Shown piece after piece: positions 33,074 to 42,133 of a stretch of 48,369 nt of DNA (positions within the stretch are counted from its first letter, which is position 1; each line of letters opens with the position of its first letter). The notes under the pieces were generated by a model. It was not told the origin of the DNA. It did no database searches and saw only the letters and a list, made by a program, of their open reading frames with translations. A program made the translations under genes and the position numbers. The DNA comes from CBDDEC01 sp965198045 (GTDB lineage Bacteria > Chloroflexota > Dehalococcoidia > UBA2979), in the NCBI GenBank assembly GCA_965198045.1, contig CBDAOL010000002.1, forward strand, positions 1 through 48,369, read 5' to 3'.

Positions 33074-35959
33074 ATGCCGCCACGCGCACGGCGCACCACG
33101 AAACGCTCCGCCAAGCCCGCTGACGCCCGCGAGGGGAACGGCAGCGAGGAGGCGGCCGACGCCGACCTCGCCGAGTACGACGAGCGACGAAACTTCGAGG
33201 TCACATCGGAACCGGCGCCCGACGAGGAACTGCTCGGCAGCGGCGAAGGACCACTGACGTTCCTCGTCCAGAAGCACCGCGCCACCCGCCTGCACTACGA
33301 CGTGCGCCTGGAGGTCGACGGCGTGCTCAAGTCGTGGCCGGTGCCACGCGCCCCCTCGCCCGACCCCTCCGAGAAACGTCTGGCGCTGATGACGGAGGAC
33401 CACCCGTTCGACTACGGCACGTTCGAGGGCCTGATCCCGAAGGGTGAGTACGGCGGCGGCGAGGTCATCGTCTGGGACCGCGGCACCTATTCGCCCGACG
33501 AGCACGGCCTCCTCTTCGACGACCGCGACGAGGCCCAACGGCAGATGCGCGAGCAGCTCGAGGCGCAGAAGCTGTCCGTCACGTTCCGGGGCTCGAAGCT
33601 CAAGGGCTCGTACACGCTCGTCAAGACGAACCAGTCGGAGAACTCCTGGCTGATGATCAAGCACCGCGACGACAGCGTCGCCCCGGGCGTCGACCTGACG
33701 GAGCAGAACGCCTCGGTCATCTCGGGGCTCACGATCGAGGACCTGCAGGCCGGCCGGCAGATTCCCACCGACATCGAGCTGGCGCCGTTGCATGCACACG
33801 ATCTCCCGGGCGCGAAGCGCACGTCGCGGATGCCCAAACAGCTCGAGCCGATGCAGGCGACGCTGACCCGGGATGCGTTCGCGAACGATGAGTGGCTGTT
33901 CGAGCCCAAGCTCGATGGCGTGCGCGCGGTGGTCACACTGCGCGACGGCGACGCGACGCTGCGTTCCCGACGCGGCAACGACATGAGCAAGCAATACCCC
34001 ACGATCGCGGCGGTGCTCGGGCGACAGCCGGCCAACCGGATGATCCTCGATGGTGAGATCGTCGCCTTCGATGAGCGGGGCGTGCCCTCGTTCGAGCTGC
34101 TGCAACAGCGGCTCAACCTGGCCAACGAGGTGGAGATCGCGCAGGCCGACCGCGACATCCCGGTCCTCTTCTACGTGTTCGACCTGCTCTACCTCGACGG
34201 TGTCGACCTCACGCGCGCCGCGCTCGAGGACCGACAGCGGCTGCTTGCGTGGACGCTCGCGCCCTCGGCGTGGGTCAAGCAGCTCGAGGCGTTCGACGTC
34301 GACGGCCTGACCGCCTTCGAGGCGGTGCGCAACCTTGGTCTCGAGGGTCTCGTCGCGAAGAAGCGCAACTCACGCTACTCGGCCGGTCGCCGCTCGAAGC
34401 AGTGGCTGAAGGTGAAGGCGCGGCTGACCGACGGCTTCGTGGTCGTCGGCTACAGCGAGGGTGAGCGCTCACGCTCCTCGACGTTCGGCTCGCTCATCAT
34501 TGCGACCCGCCTCGAAGCGGGCGGAGAGCTCGTCGCCACGGGCCGTGCCGGCAGCGGGTTCACCGACCGCGGGCTCGAGGATGCGGTGGAACGCTTCGCA
34601 CCGCTCGTCGCGGATGAGTCGGCGCTCAGCGAGACGGAGCAGGAGCGCGTTTTCGCCTACGGCGACGATGTCACCTGGCTGCGGCCGGAGCTCGTCGCCG
34701 AGGTGGAGTACGCCGAGGTGACCTCGGACGGCAATCTGCGCGCGCCGGTGTTCAAGCGCTTCCGCGACGACAAACCCGCCGCGGATGTCGTTCGGCAGGA
34801 GACGAGCGCCACGCCCGGTACACGGGTCCTCACGAAGGCGGAGACCGGCGCCTCGATCGCGGCGCTGCCCTCGACGCTCGAAGCGGATGTCGCCTCGGTG
34901 CTCGAGCAGGTCGCTGCGCTGCGCAAGGAAGGGACGATCGATGTCGGCGGTGTGCCGATCAAGGTCACGAATCTCGACAAGGAGATGTGGCCTGCCGCGG
35001 ACCTCGGCGGCGCGGTCGGCGAGCAGCGAGCGCTGACCAAGCGCGACCTCATCGCCTACTACGCGCGCATGGCGCACGTCATCATCCCGCAGATCCGCAA
35101 CCGGCCGCTGACGATGACGCGCTACCCGAATGGCATCGATGGCAGCTTTTTCTACCAGAAGCATGTCGAGCACCTCCCGGGCGACTTCGTCGAGACGGTG
35201 ATGGTGCACGCCGGGGGCGACGATGGGTCCGACCAGGAGTACGTCCTGGTCAACAACCTGCCGACGCTGGTCTGGCTCGCGCAGATGGCCGACCTCGCGC
35301 TGCACACGAGCCTCGCGAGGGTGGATCCGACGCCCGACGCCACCCACCTCTCGACCGACTTCACGGGCTCGCGCGAGCAGATTCAGAGCTCAGTTCTGAA
35401 CTACCCCGACTTCGTCCTCTGCGACCTCGACCCGTACATCTACGCGGGCACCGAGGGCAAGGGCGAGGAGCCGGAGCTTAACCAGCGAGCGTTCGAGCAC
35501 ACCTCGGAGGTCGCGCTGTGGCTCAAGGAGCTGCTCGATAGCGCGGCCCTCTCGTCGTTCGTCAAGACCTCGGGCGCGACGGGGCTGCACATCTACATAC
35601 CGGTGCAGCGCCAGTACGACTACGAGACGATCCGAGGCGTGGCGCAGACGTTCGCCGGATTCCTCGTGACGCAGCATTCGAAGATCGTGACGACCGAGTG
35701 GGTATCGGAGAAGCGCCGCGGGATGATCTTCTTCGACATCAACCAGAACGCGCGCATCAAAAACCTGGCCTGCGCCTACTCCCCGCGCTCCAAGCCCGGG
35801 GCTCCCGTCTCGATGCCGCTGCGCTGGGACGAGCTCGGCAAGGTCTACCCGACCGACTGGACCATCCTCAACGCCCACGAGCGCCTGGCCGCGGTCGGCG
35901 ACCTCTGGGCGCACACGCTCGAGTCGAAGAACGATCTCCGCTCCCTCGTCGAGGGATAG
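33074..35959 (+). CDS. ligD: Multifunctional ATP-dependent DNA ligase LigD (PE-Lig-Pol order)
   Basis: 961 residues, frame intact. The order is 3'-phosphoesterase (about 50-200; FLVQKHRATRLHYDVRLE, SWPVPRAPS), ATP-dependent ligase (about 255-590; nucleotidyl-accepting Lys about 279 in FEPKLDGVRA, then LDGEIVAFD and LEGLVAKKRNSRY) and primase/polymerase (about 625-950; catalytic Asp pair in VLCDLDPY about 782). This is the domain order of Pseudomonas LigD rather than that of mycobacteria (Pol-PE-Lig). With Ku it repairs double-strand breaks by end joining. Confidence 0.95.
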   Translation: MPPRARRTTKRSAKPADAREGNGSEEAADADLAEYDERRNFEVTSEPAPDEELLGSGEGPLTFLVQKHRATRLHYDVRLEVDGVLKSWPVPRAPSPDPSEKRLALMTEDHPFDYGTFEGLIPKGEYGGGEVIVWDRGTYSPDEHGLLFDDRDEAQRQMREQLEAQKLSVTFRGSKLKGSYTLVKTNQSENSWLMIKHRDDSVAPGVDLTEQNASVISGLTIEDLQAGRQIPTDIELAPLHAHDLPGAKRTSRMPKQLEPMQATLTRDAFANDEWLFEPKLDGVRAVVTLRDGDATLRSRRGNDMSKQYPTIAAVLGRQPANRMILDGEIVAFDERGVPSFELLQQRLNLANEVEIAQADRDIPVLFYVFDLLYLDGVDLTRAALEDRQRLLAWTLAPSAWVKQLEAFDVDGLTAFEAVRNLGLEGLVAKKRNSRYSAGRRSKQWLKVKARLTDGFVVVGYSEGERSRSSTFGSLIIATRLEAGGELVATGRAGSGFTDRGLEDAVERFAPLVADESALSETEQERVFAYGDDVTWLRPELVAEVEYAEVTSDGNLRAPVFKRFRDDKPAADVVRQETSATPGTRVLTKAETGASIAALPSTLEADVASVLEQVAALRKEGTIDVGGVPIKVTNLDKEMWPAADLGGAVGEQRALTKRDLIAYYARMAHVIIPQIRNRPLTMTRYPNGIDGSFFYQKHVEHLPGDFVETVMVHAGGDDGSDQEYVLVNNLPTLVWLAQMADLALHTSLARVDPTPDATHLSTDFTGSREQIQSSVLNYPDFVLCDLDPYIYAGTEGKGEEPELNQRAFEHTSEVALWLKELLDSAALSSFVKTSGATGLHIYIPVQRQYDYETIRGVAQTFAGFLVTQHSKIVTTEWVSEKRRGMIFFDINQNARIKNLACAYSPRSKPGAPVSMPLRWDELGKVYPTDWTILNAHERLAAVGDLWAHTLESKNDLRSLVEG

Positions 35960-36042
35960 CGCTTCGATATAGCGAACCGCGCTGCGTTCCGGCTACGGTG
36001 AAGACGGACGGTGAACCCGAAACATCGCTGGATTGCGTTCCG

Positions 36043-36755
36043 ATGTCCCGCCTCGTCCTCGGACTCGCTGTGCCGCTCGTGCTGCTCGTGGCCTGCCGCG
36101 CCATCGAGGCGCCACCCACGCGGACACCGACGCCGCTGCCTGAGGTGACGCGCACCGCGTCGCCTGCCCTACCGCGACACGGACGCCGAGCGCCCGGCCG
36201 GTGAGCGTCTTCCCTTCGAGCGAGCTACCCGAATTCGGCGATGCCCCGGGCGTGCCGCACAACGGGGCATCGTTGACCGAGCGCTTCGCGTCCGCAGGGC
36301 TCAAGGTCGCTGAGGCCGGCAGGCGCTCCAGCCTCTCACTCTGCTCCGCCGGAGCGGGATCGTTCCGAGACGGGACCTTCCGTCCACGGGTCACATCGCA
36401 CAACGTGGCGGTCGGCGACGGCGAGCGCTCCGTCGTCCTGGGTCGGATCATCTATCGGGACGCTGCGGTGAGGGCCGATGACTGGCAGATCGCGGCGGAC
36501 GCGACCGCTTCGATCCTCGAAGACGGCGATTGCGCTCAGCTGGCAGCCGGCTCGTTCTCCGTCGATGGCTCTTCGTTGGCCTTCGCAGCGTTCTTCGCCG
36601 GAGGATTCGACGAGGCGAGCGCCATTGGGCACGGCAACCTCATCGTGACGTTCGCGAACGCAGTGTTCGGTGCCATCACCGTCGGCGGCAATGGCCTCGA
36701 CCCCGAGATCCGCGCCGAGGTGGAGCAGCTGATCCGCGAGCTGCACGAGGAGTAA
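36043..36755 (+). CDS. Putative lipoprotein, unknown function (one frameshift)
   Basis: About 237 residues after joining. Signal peptide with lipobox VLLVACRA, then a Thr/Pro linker (PPTRTPTPLPEVTRT) and a domain with two Cys (LSLCSAGAG, EDGDCAQL). The break is near 36168: GCCTGCCCTACCGCG needs one more C to continue as PAPTATRTPSARPVSVFP. No family recognised. It is followed after 54 bases by a second lipoprotein gene in the same direction. Confidence 0.6.
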
Positions 36756-36809
36756 CGATCGTCGCGCCTGCTACGATCGAGGCCCGCCACACCAGTTGAA
36801 CGGACCGAG

Positions 36810-38241
36810 ATGCACCACACGAGGCTCGCGTGGCTGATCGTGTGCGTAGGGCTCGTGGCCGTCGCTTGCAGCTCGGGCGGCGACGACGACCGGTTGGTGC
36901 CCAGGGGGCACGAGCTGACGGAGCAGGAGTTCGCCGGCTGGGCGGACCGGCTGACCGCCAACAACCCCGAGCAGCGCCGGCTCGTGCTGCAGGTCGTCGA
37001 GGAGACGCAGGACCCTCGCTTCGTTCCGGTGCTGATCGACCTCTTCGCACCAGTTGCCGCACATCCGAGAGCAGATTTCGGCGATCCTCAACCCGATGAC
37101 CGGGCAAGACCTCGACGGCTCGCCGGCCTCGTGGTTTGGCTGGCACGAGTGGATCGGCGCGCAGGAGTTCTGGCCGCGCCACGACGATTACGTCGGGTGG
37201 AAGGGCCGGTTCCTCGAGGAGACGCGCGGCTCCGCCTTCACACGCTTCCTGAAGTCGTCACGGGCGATCACGATCCGGCCCGAGTTGATCCAGTTCGGCG
37301 GCGTGGCGATCGATGGCATTCCAGCGCTCGACACCCCGCTCTTCGTCGGCCCCGACGGGGCTGAGTACCTCCTGGAGGACGAGCGGGTGTTCGGCGTCGT
37401 GATCAACGGCGACGCCCGCGCCTACCCGCTGCGGATCCTCGACTGGCACGAGATGGCGAACGATGTGGTCGGCGGGGAGCCCGTGTCGATCGCTTACTGC
37501 ACGCTCTGCGGCTCGGCCGTGCTCTACCGCACGACCGTCGAGGGCGAGGTGTTCACGTTCAGCTCTTCCGGGCTGCTCTACGACAGCAACAAGCTGATGT
37601 ACGACCGCGGCACGGACACGCTCTGGAATCAGCTCACGGGCCAGCCGGTACTCGGGCCGCTCGTCGGGACCGGCATCGAGCTGGAGCGGCTCCCGATCGT
37701 GCGCACGACGTGGGAGAACTGGCTGGCCCGGCACCCTTCGACGACCGTGCTCAGCATCGAGACCGGATTCGTGCGCACCTACGAGCCCGGCGCGGCCTAC
37801 GGCGACTACTTCGACTCCTCGACGACGCTGTTCCCGGTCGTTGCACGCAGCCAGATCCTGCCCGACAAGTCCGAGGTGTTCACATTGCTCCTCGACGGCC
37901 AGCCGCGCGCCTACCCCGCAGCCGCCCTCAAAGACGAGCTCGTCATCAACGACGCCGCCGGCGGTACCTCCGTCGTGCTGATCGTCGAGCCCGGCACGCT
38001 GGCGGTGCGCGCCTACGACCGAGGCGGGCTCGAATTCAGGGCGGACCGCCTCGAGGTCGCCGTGGGCGAGGCGCAGACGGTCGTCGATGGCGCGGGTGCG
38101 GTCTGGCGCACGACGGAGGACGCCCTGGTCGCCTCGGACGGTCGCGAGCTGCCGCGGCTGGGCGGCCACCTGGCGTTCTGGTTCGGCTGGTTCTCGTTCT
38201 TCCCCCACACGACCGTGTACGGACTCGACGTCGTCGAATAG
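36810..38241 (+). CDS. DUF3179 domain lipoprotein (one frameshift)
   Basis: About 476 residues after joining. Lipobox LVAVACSS. The DUF3179 domain shows VFGVVINGDARAYPLRILDWHE, VSIAYCTLCGSAVLYRT, LWNQLTGQPVLGP and FWFGWFSFFPHTTVYG. The CTLC pair suggests metal or redox function, but the family is uncharacterised. The break is near 37046: CTCTTCGCACCAG reads on as HQLPHIREQISAILN after removing one T. ATG 36810. It ends three bases before the convergent GNAT gene. Confidence 0.8.
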
Positions 38242-38243
38242 CG

Positions 38244-38795
38244 CTATTCCTCGGCGCTGCGCGACTCCCACTCGGACCGCAGGAGGCCGTAGACGACCTC
38301 GTCGACGCGCTCGCCAGCACGGTCGACCCGATGCTGGCGCAGCAGCCCCTCGCGCGTCATGCCAAGCTTCTCCATCACACGCCACGAGCCCGGGTTGCGG
38401 AGGAAGGCGCGCGCCCAGACGCGCTCAGCGCCCAGCGATCGGAAGCTGAAGTCAACGAGCGCCGAGGCAGCTTCGGTCATGTAGCCCTGGCCCCAGTGGT
38501 CTCGACGGAGCGACCAGCCCAGCTCGGGCGCGCGGTTCCGCTCGTCCAGACGGATGGTCGCTGAGCCAACGACCGCGCCGTCGAGGGCGACCGCGAACGG
38601 CAGCTCGTCCTCGGATCCTTCGACCTGCAGCGCCACCCACTGCACGGCGTCCTGCCGCGAATACGGTGACGGCACGGCCGGATCGAGGTCGCGCGACCAC
38701 TCGGGATCGTTGGCGTAGGCGTAGACATCGTCGACATCGCGCGGCTGGAACGCGCGGAGCGTCAGTCGAGGTGTGTGCAGTACATGGTCATGCAT
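38244..38795 (-). CDS. GNAT acetyltransferase, RimJ/RimL type
   Basis: 183 residues. N-terminus LHTPRLTLRAFQPRDVDDVY is typical of RimJ/RimL-like enzymes. The acetyl-CoA loop is in GWSLRRDHWGQGYMTEAA, and the C-terminal part reads NPGSWRVMEKLGMTREG. Transfers acetyl from acetyl-CoA to an amine; the substrate (ribosomal protein or small molecule) is unknown. Overlaps the upstream DHPS-like gene by eight bases. Confidence 0.85.
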   Translation of the reverse strand: MHDHVLHTPRLTLRAFQPRDVDDVYAYANDPEWSRDLDPAVPSPYSRQDAVQWVALQVEGSEDELPFAVALDGAVVGSATIRLDERNRAPELGWSLRRDHWGQGYMTEAASALVDFSFRSLGAERVWARAFLRNPGSWRVMEKLGMTREGLLRQHRVDRAGERVDEVVYGLLRSEWESRSAEE

Positions 38796-39648
38796 CGCTC
38801 GCCGCCGCCTCGGCGCGCGCCTGGCGGACGCCGTTGACGACGGCGAGCGCTTGCGCCATGGGCTGGACGTCGTGGACGCGCACGACGTGCACGCCGGCGT
38901 CGGAGGCGAGCGTGTTGAACGCGAGCGTCGCCTCGAGGATGCCGGCGACGTCCTGGCGGTTGCCGGCGCCGAGCAGTTCGCCGAAGAATCCCTTCCGCGA
39001 TGCGGAGATCAGCACCGGGTAGCCGGTCGCGACGAGGTCCGGGAGGCCCTCGAACATCGCGAGGTTGTCGCCGAGCGCCTTGCCGAACTCGAACCCCGGG
39101 TCGAGCCACGGCCGAGGCGCGCCCGCTCCCTCGAGGTCTGCTGCGCGCTCGAGGAGAAAGCCCTGAACCTCGGCGGCGATGTCGCCGTATGTCTGATCGG
39201 CGTCGTTGTGGAGCTTCGGCCGGCCTCGCATGTGTATCACGACGCCCGGCACGCTGAACTCGGCGGAGGCGGCGACCATCGCCGGCTCCACGAACCCGGT
39301 GACGTCGTTCAACAGGTGCACGCCGACGCCGGCCGCCGCTCGCGCCACCTCGGCGTTCCATGAATCGAGGGACGTCACGAGGCCATCCTCGACGAGCTGC
39401 TCGATCAGCGGCACGACGCGGTCGATCTCTTCTTGCGCCGTCAGCTCGCGCGATGCGGTCAACGTCGAGTTCGCGCCGATGTCGATGATCTCGGCGCCCT
39501 GCCGCACGAGGTCGTGCGCACGGTCACGCGCACCGTCCAGCGCCACGCGTGAGTGAGCCACGGGCGAGTCGTCGGAGACGTTGAGAATGCCCATGATGGC
39601 AGTGCGGTTGGTGCAATCGATCGCGTGCGCGCCGAGTTGAAGTCGCAT
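38788..39648 (-). CDS. Divergent dihydropteroate-synthase-like pterin-binding protein
   Basis: 286 residues with a TIM-barrel DHPS pattern: AIMGILNVSDDSPV, GAEIIDIGANSTLTAS, SLDSWNAEVARAAAGVGVHLLNDV and ISASRKGFFGELLGAG. The last is close to the family's SRKxF, but the canonical NVTPDSFSDGG and GGESTRPG loops, which hold pterin and 4-aminobenzoate, are changed. It could be the cell's folate enzyme or a paralogue with another pterin or amine substrate. No folK, folB or folE lies beside it. The 147 bases upstream separate it from the divergent DegT-like gene. Confidence 0.75.
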   Translation of the reverse strand: MRLQLGAHAIDCTNRTAIMGILNVSDDSPVAHSRVALDGARDRAHDLVRQGAEIIDIGANSTLTASRELTAQEEIDRVVPLIEQLVEDGLVTSLDSWNAEVARAAAGVGVHLLNDVTGFVEPAMVAASAEFSVPGVVIHMRGRPKLHNDADQTYGDIAAEVQGFLLERAADLEGAGAPRPWLDPGFEFGKALGDNLAMFEGLPDLVATGYPVLISASRKGFFGELLGAGNRQDVAGILEATLAFNTLASDAGVHVVRVHDVQPMAQALAVVNGVRQARAEAAASDA

Positions 39649-39795
39649 CGTTCAAGTGTAGGCAGCGCGGCGTCAGGCGCACCCTCGCGGCGCGACCGAC
39701 GAAGGCGCATCGTACCTTTGCGCACGGGAGGCGGCTGACGTAGCGTCATCGGCGCAGCGAGCGCGCCATCGGCGCGACGGAGAAGTGGAACGGCG

Positions 39796-40909
39796 ATGCT
39801 GGCGATCGACGGCGGCGAGCCCGTGCGCAGCGAGCCCGTGCGCAGCGAGCCCCTGCCCTCCCGTGCGCCCATCGAGCCGGCCGGCGACGCCGACGCGGTC
39901 GGCGCGCTCGAACGGGAGTTCGCGGCCTGCCTCGACCTCGACGCGGCGCACGTGGTGGCGTGTCGCAACGGCGCGGCAGCGTTACACGCGGCGCTGGCGC
40001 TCGCCACCGACCAGCACGCGGGCGCCGAGGTAGCGCTGCCCGCGCTCCTCGACGGCCCGGCCGTCGACATCACGCTCGCAGTGGGACGGACCGTGGTGCC
40101 GGCCGAAGTTCGAGGCGGAGACATCAGCCATCTCTGCACGCGGGCTCGCGCGGGCCATGAGCGACGAGACGGCGGCGATCCTCGTCCAGCACGCGTTCGG
40201 ACACCCGGCGACGATGAACGAACTGCGTCGCGTTGCGGAGCGCGGCGACATCCCCATCGTCGAGGACGCATCGAGCGCCCTCGGTGGACGCTATCGCGGC
40301 GACGCGGCGGGGACGCTTGGCCTCGTAGGCGTGTTCGCCTTCGGCGATCACCACCTCGTGACCGGCGGCGGCAGCGGCGCGGTCGTCGTCAGCAGTGACG
40401 CTGCGATCGCCTCGGCCGCGCGCGACACCCTCGCGGATGCACCGATGGACGACGGAGTCGCGCGCACCGCGCTCGCCGAGGTGCGCCGCGCGCCGGAGGA
40501 CCTCGACGAGCGCCGGCGAATGGCGTGGCACCTCACATACGAACTGCGGGGCGCACGGGCGCTCTCGGGTATGCATCATGTCCGCTGGGTGCGCCACGGC
40601 TACGACCGTTATGTCGTGCGATTACGCGGGATCCTCTGGAAGCGATCGATGAAGGACACGCTGGCTGCACTGCGCACCGAAGGCATTGACTGCGAGGCCG
40701 CATGCGGCTCGTCACTGCACCTCGACGAGCGCGTGCGGGCCGGCCTCGGCGGCGCCGAGGACCCTCGGCTGCACGAGGACCACGTCCCGGTCTCAGCGCG
40801 GCTACCCGACGAGCTGGTGGCGATCCCGCTCACGGGCGCGGAGACGGTGCACGACATGAACGACATCGCCGCCGCGCTGCGCAAGGTCGAAGCGGAGAGC
40901 ATCGCATGA
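39796..40909 (+). CDS. DegT/DnrJ/EryC1-fold protein with His at the catalytic Lys position (one frameshift)
   Basis: About 370 residues after joining. DegT-type motifs are ALEREFAACLDLDAAHVVACRNGAAALHAAL (in parts), IVEDASSALGGRYRG and LHEDHVPVSARLPDEL. Where sugar aminotransferases carry the PLP-binding Lys, this protein reads AFGDHHLVTGGGSGAVVV, with His. The same change is known in the DegT-fold dehydratases ColD and E1. The N-terminus has a duplicated PVRSE. The break is near 40130 (ATCAGCCATCTCTGC), and either one extra or two missing bases would fit. It overlaps the next gene by ATGA. Confidence 0.75.
39817..39852 (+). repeat. 15-bp in-frame tandem repeat (2.4 copies)
   Basis: GAGCCCGTGCGCAGC occurs twice in a row (39817-39846), then GAGCCC starts a third copy. 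It encodes EPVRS repeated near the N-terminus of the DegT-like protein. Confidence 0.85.
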
Positions 40910-41703
40910 GCACCGACGCGCCCCTCGCGGCCCAGGGCCTGCTCGTCGGCGTCGACTTCACCGCGGACACACTCCGCCTGCTACTCGCCACCGTCGACGG
41001 TGAGGTCGTCGAGCGCGAGGCGTGGGAGTTGCCGGAGCTGCCGACCGAGGAGGCGTGGTCGTGGGAGATCGGCGGCCGCATCTCGACCCTGTTCGCGCGA
41101 CAGGAGCCGTCGCACTGGGCGCTGGGCATCGGCGTGGCGAGCCCCGGGACCGTAGATGGCGCGACGGGGGTTCTCGTGCGGTCGACCGGGCAGGCTCCGT
41201 GGGACGGGCTGAACATCGTCGCCGCGCTGCGTCGCAACATCGAGGCGCCGATCGTCGCGCTGAACCGCACGGCTGCGGCGCTGCAGGCGGAGGCCAGCGA
41301 GGGCGTCGCGTTCCACATTGCCGACGTGCTCTACGTGTCGCTGCGCGGTATCCCCGAGTCCGCCGTGATGGCGGGCTCGCGCCTCGTCGGTGGCCATACG
41401 CAGTCGGCCGGCGCGCTGCCGGCGCTCCCGGCCTTCGAGGCCGACGTGGAACGCCCCGCGGCGGACATCGAGCGCAGCGCCGGTATCCTCGCGGACGCCG
41501 CCGCGCTACTCGACCCCGAGCTGGTGATCCTTGAGGGCGCCGAGGCGGACGTCCAGGCGCTCGGCCCGCTGCTGCAGAGTGTGATCGACGAGGTCGCGCC
41601 CGGCCCGTCGGTGGTCGCTGGCGCCCTGGGCGAATCAGGACCGCTCGTGGGCGCGATGCTCGCCGCAGGCGTCGTGGCCTACGAGGGTGAGCGCAAGCAG
41701 TGA
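40906..41703 (+). CDS. ROK-like actin-fold protein, probably degenerate
   Basis: 265 residues. The start (LLVGVDFTADTLRLLLATVDG) and IGVASPGTVDGATGVLVRS follow the ROK pattern. The catalytic NDANAAALAE segment reads LNRTAAALQAEA, the GTGIGAG loop reads LRGIPESAVMAG, and the zinc-binding Cys motif is missing. Sugar kinase activity is therefore doubtful; a sensor or structural role is possible. ATG 40906 overlaps the DegT-like stop, so the two products are made together. Confidence 0.7.
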   Translation: MSTDAPLAAQGLLVGVDFTADTLRLLLATVDGEVVEREAWELPELPTEEAWSWEIGGRISTLFARQEPSHWALGIGVASPGTVDGATGVLVRSTGQAPWDGLNIVAALRRNIEAPIVALNRTAAALQAEASEGVAFHIADVLYVSLRGIPESAVMAGSRLVGGHTQSAGALPALPAFEADVERPAADIERSAGILADAAALLDPELVILEGAEADVQALGPLLQSVIDEVAPGPSVVAGALGESGPLVGAMLAAGVVAYEGERKQ

Positions 41704-41722
41704 CCGCAGCAGGAGCACGACG

Positions 41723-42121
41723 ATGACGATGCCCCCTCAGGCCGACCAGCCGGAGCTCCCGGTCAGCCTCGAAGTCTCACGGCAGGAGGCGGGCACGCTG
41801 CTCGGCGCGCTGGCGTGGGTGACGGGCGCGCTCCAGATCATGCGCGACCGCGGGCACGCTGAAGGCGACGAGGAACTCCACGACCTCCACGACGCGCTGA
41901 CGCCACGCCTGGAGGCGGCGCTCGCGCGCATCGGCGAGGCACGCCAGGCCTCGATCACCCACCCCCAGCACGAGCAGATCGTTGAGGATGCCTACGCCGA
42001 CGTGCGCAGAGCGTTCGAGACATGGATCCAGCTCACGGCCACGGACACGCTCGCGGCGGCCGTCGGCCACCGCCTCGAGTCAGCCGCCGAGGATTCCACG
42101 GGCGACGAGCCCGAGCTGTAA
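41723..42121 (+). CDS. Hypothetical helical protein (132 aa)
   Basis: Starts at ATG 41723 (MTMPPQADQPELP) with AGGAG eight bases upstream, 19 bases after the ROK-like gene. Mostly helical and acidic (ALAWVTGALQIMRDRG, then DLHDALTPRLEAALARIGEA), without membrane helix or known motif. Probably in one operon with the two preceding genes. Ends 12 bases from the convergent nadE. Confidence 0.65.
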   Translation: MTMPPQADQPELPVSLEVSRQEAGTLLGALAWVTGALQIMRDRGHAEGDEELHDLHDALTPRLEAALARIGEARQASITHPQHEQIVEDAYADVRRAFETWIQLTATDTLAAAVGHRLESAAEDSTGDEPEL

Positions 42122-42133
42122 GCGGCGGTCTGA

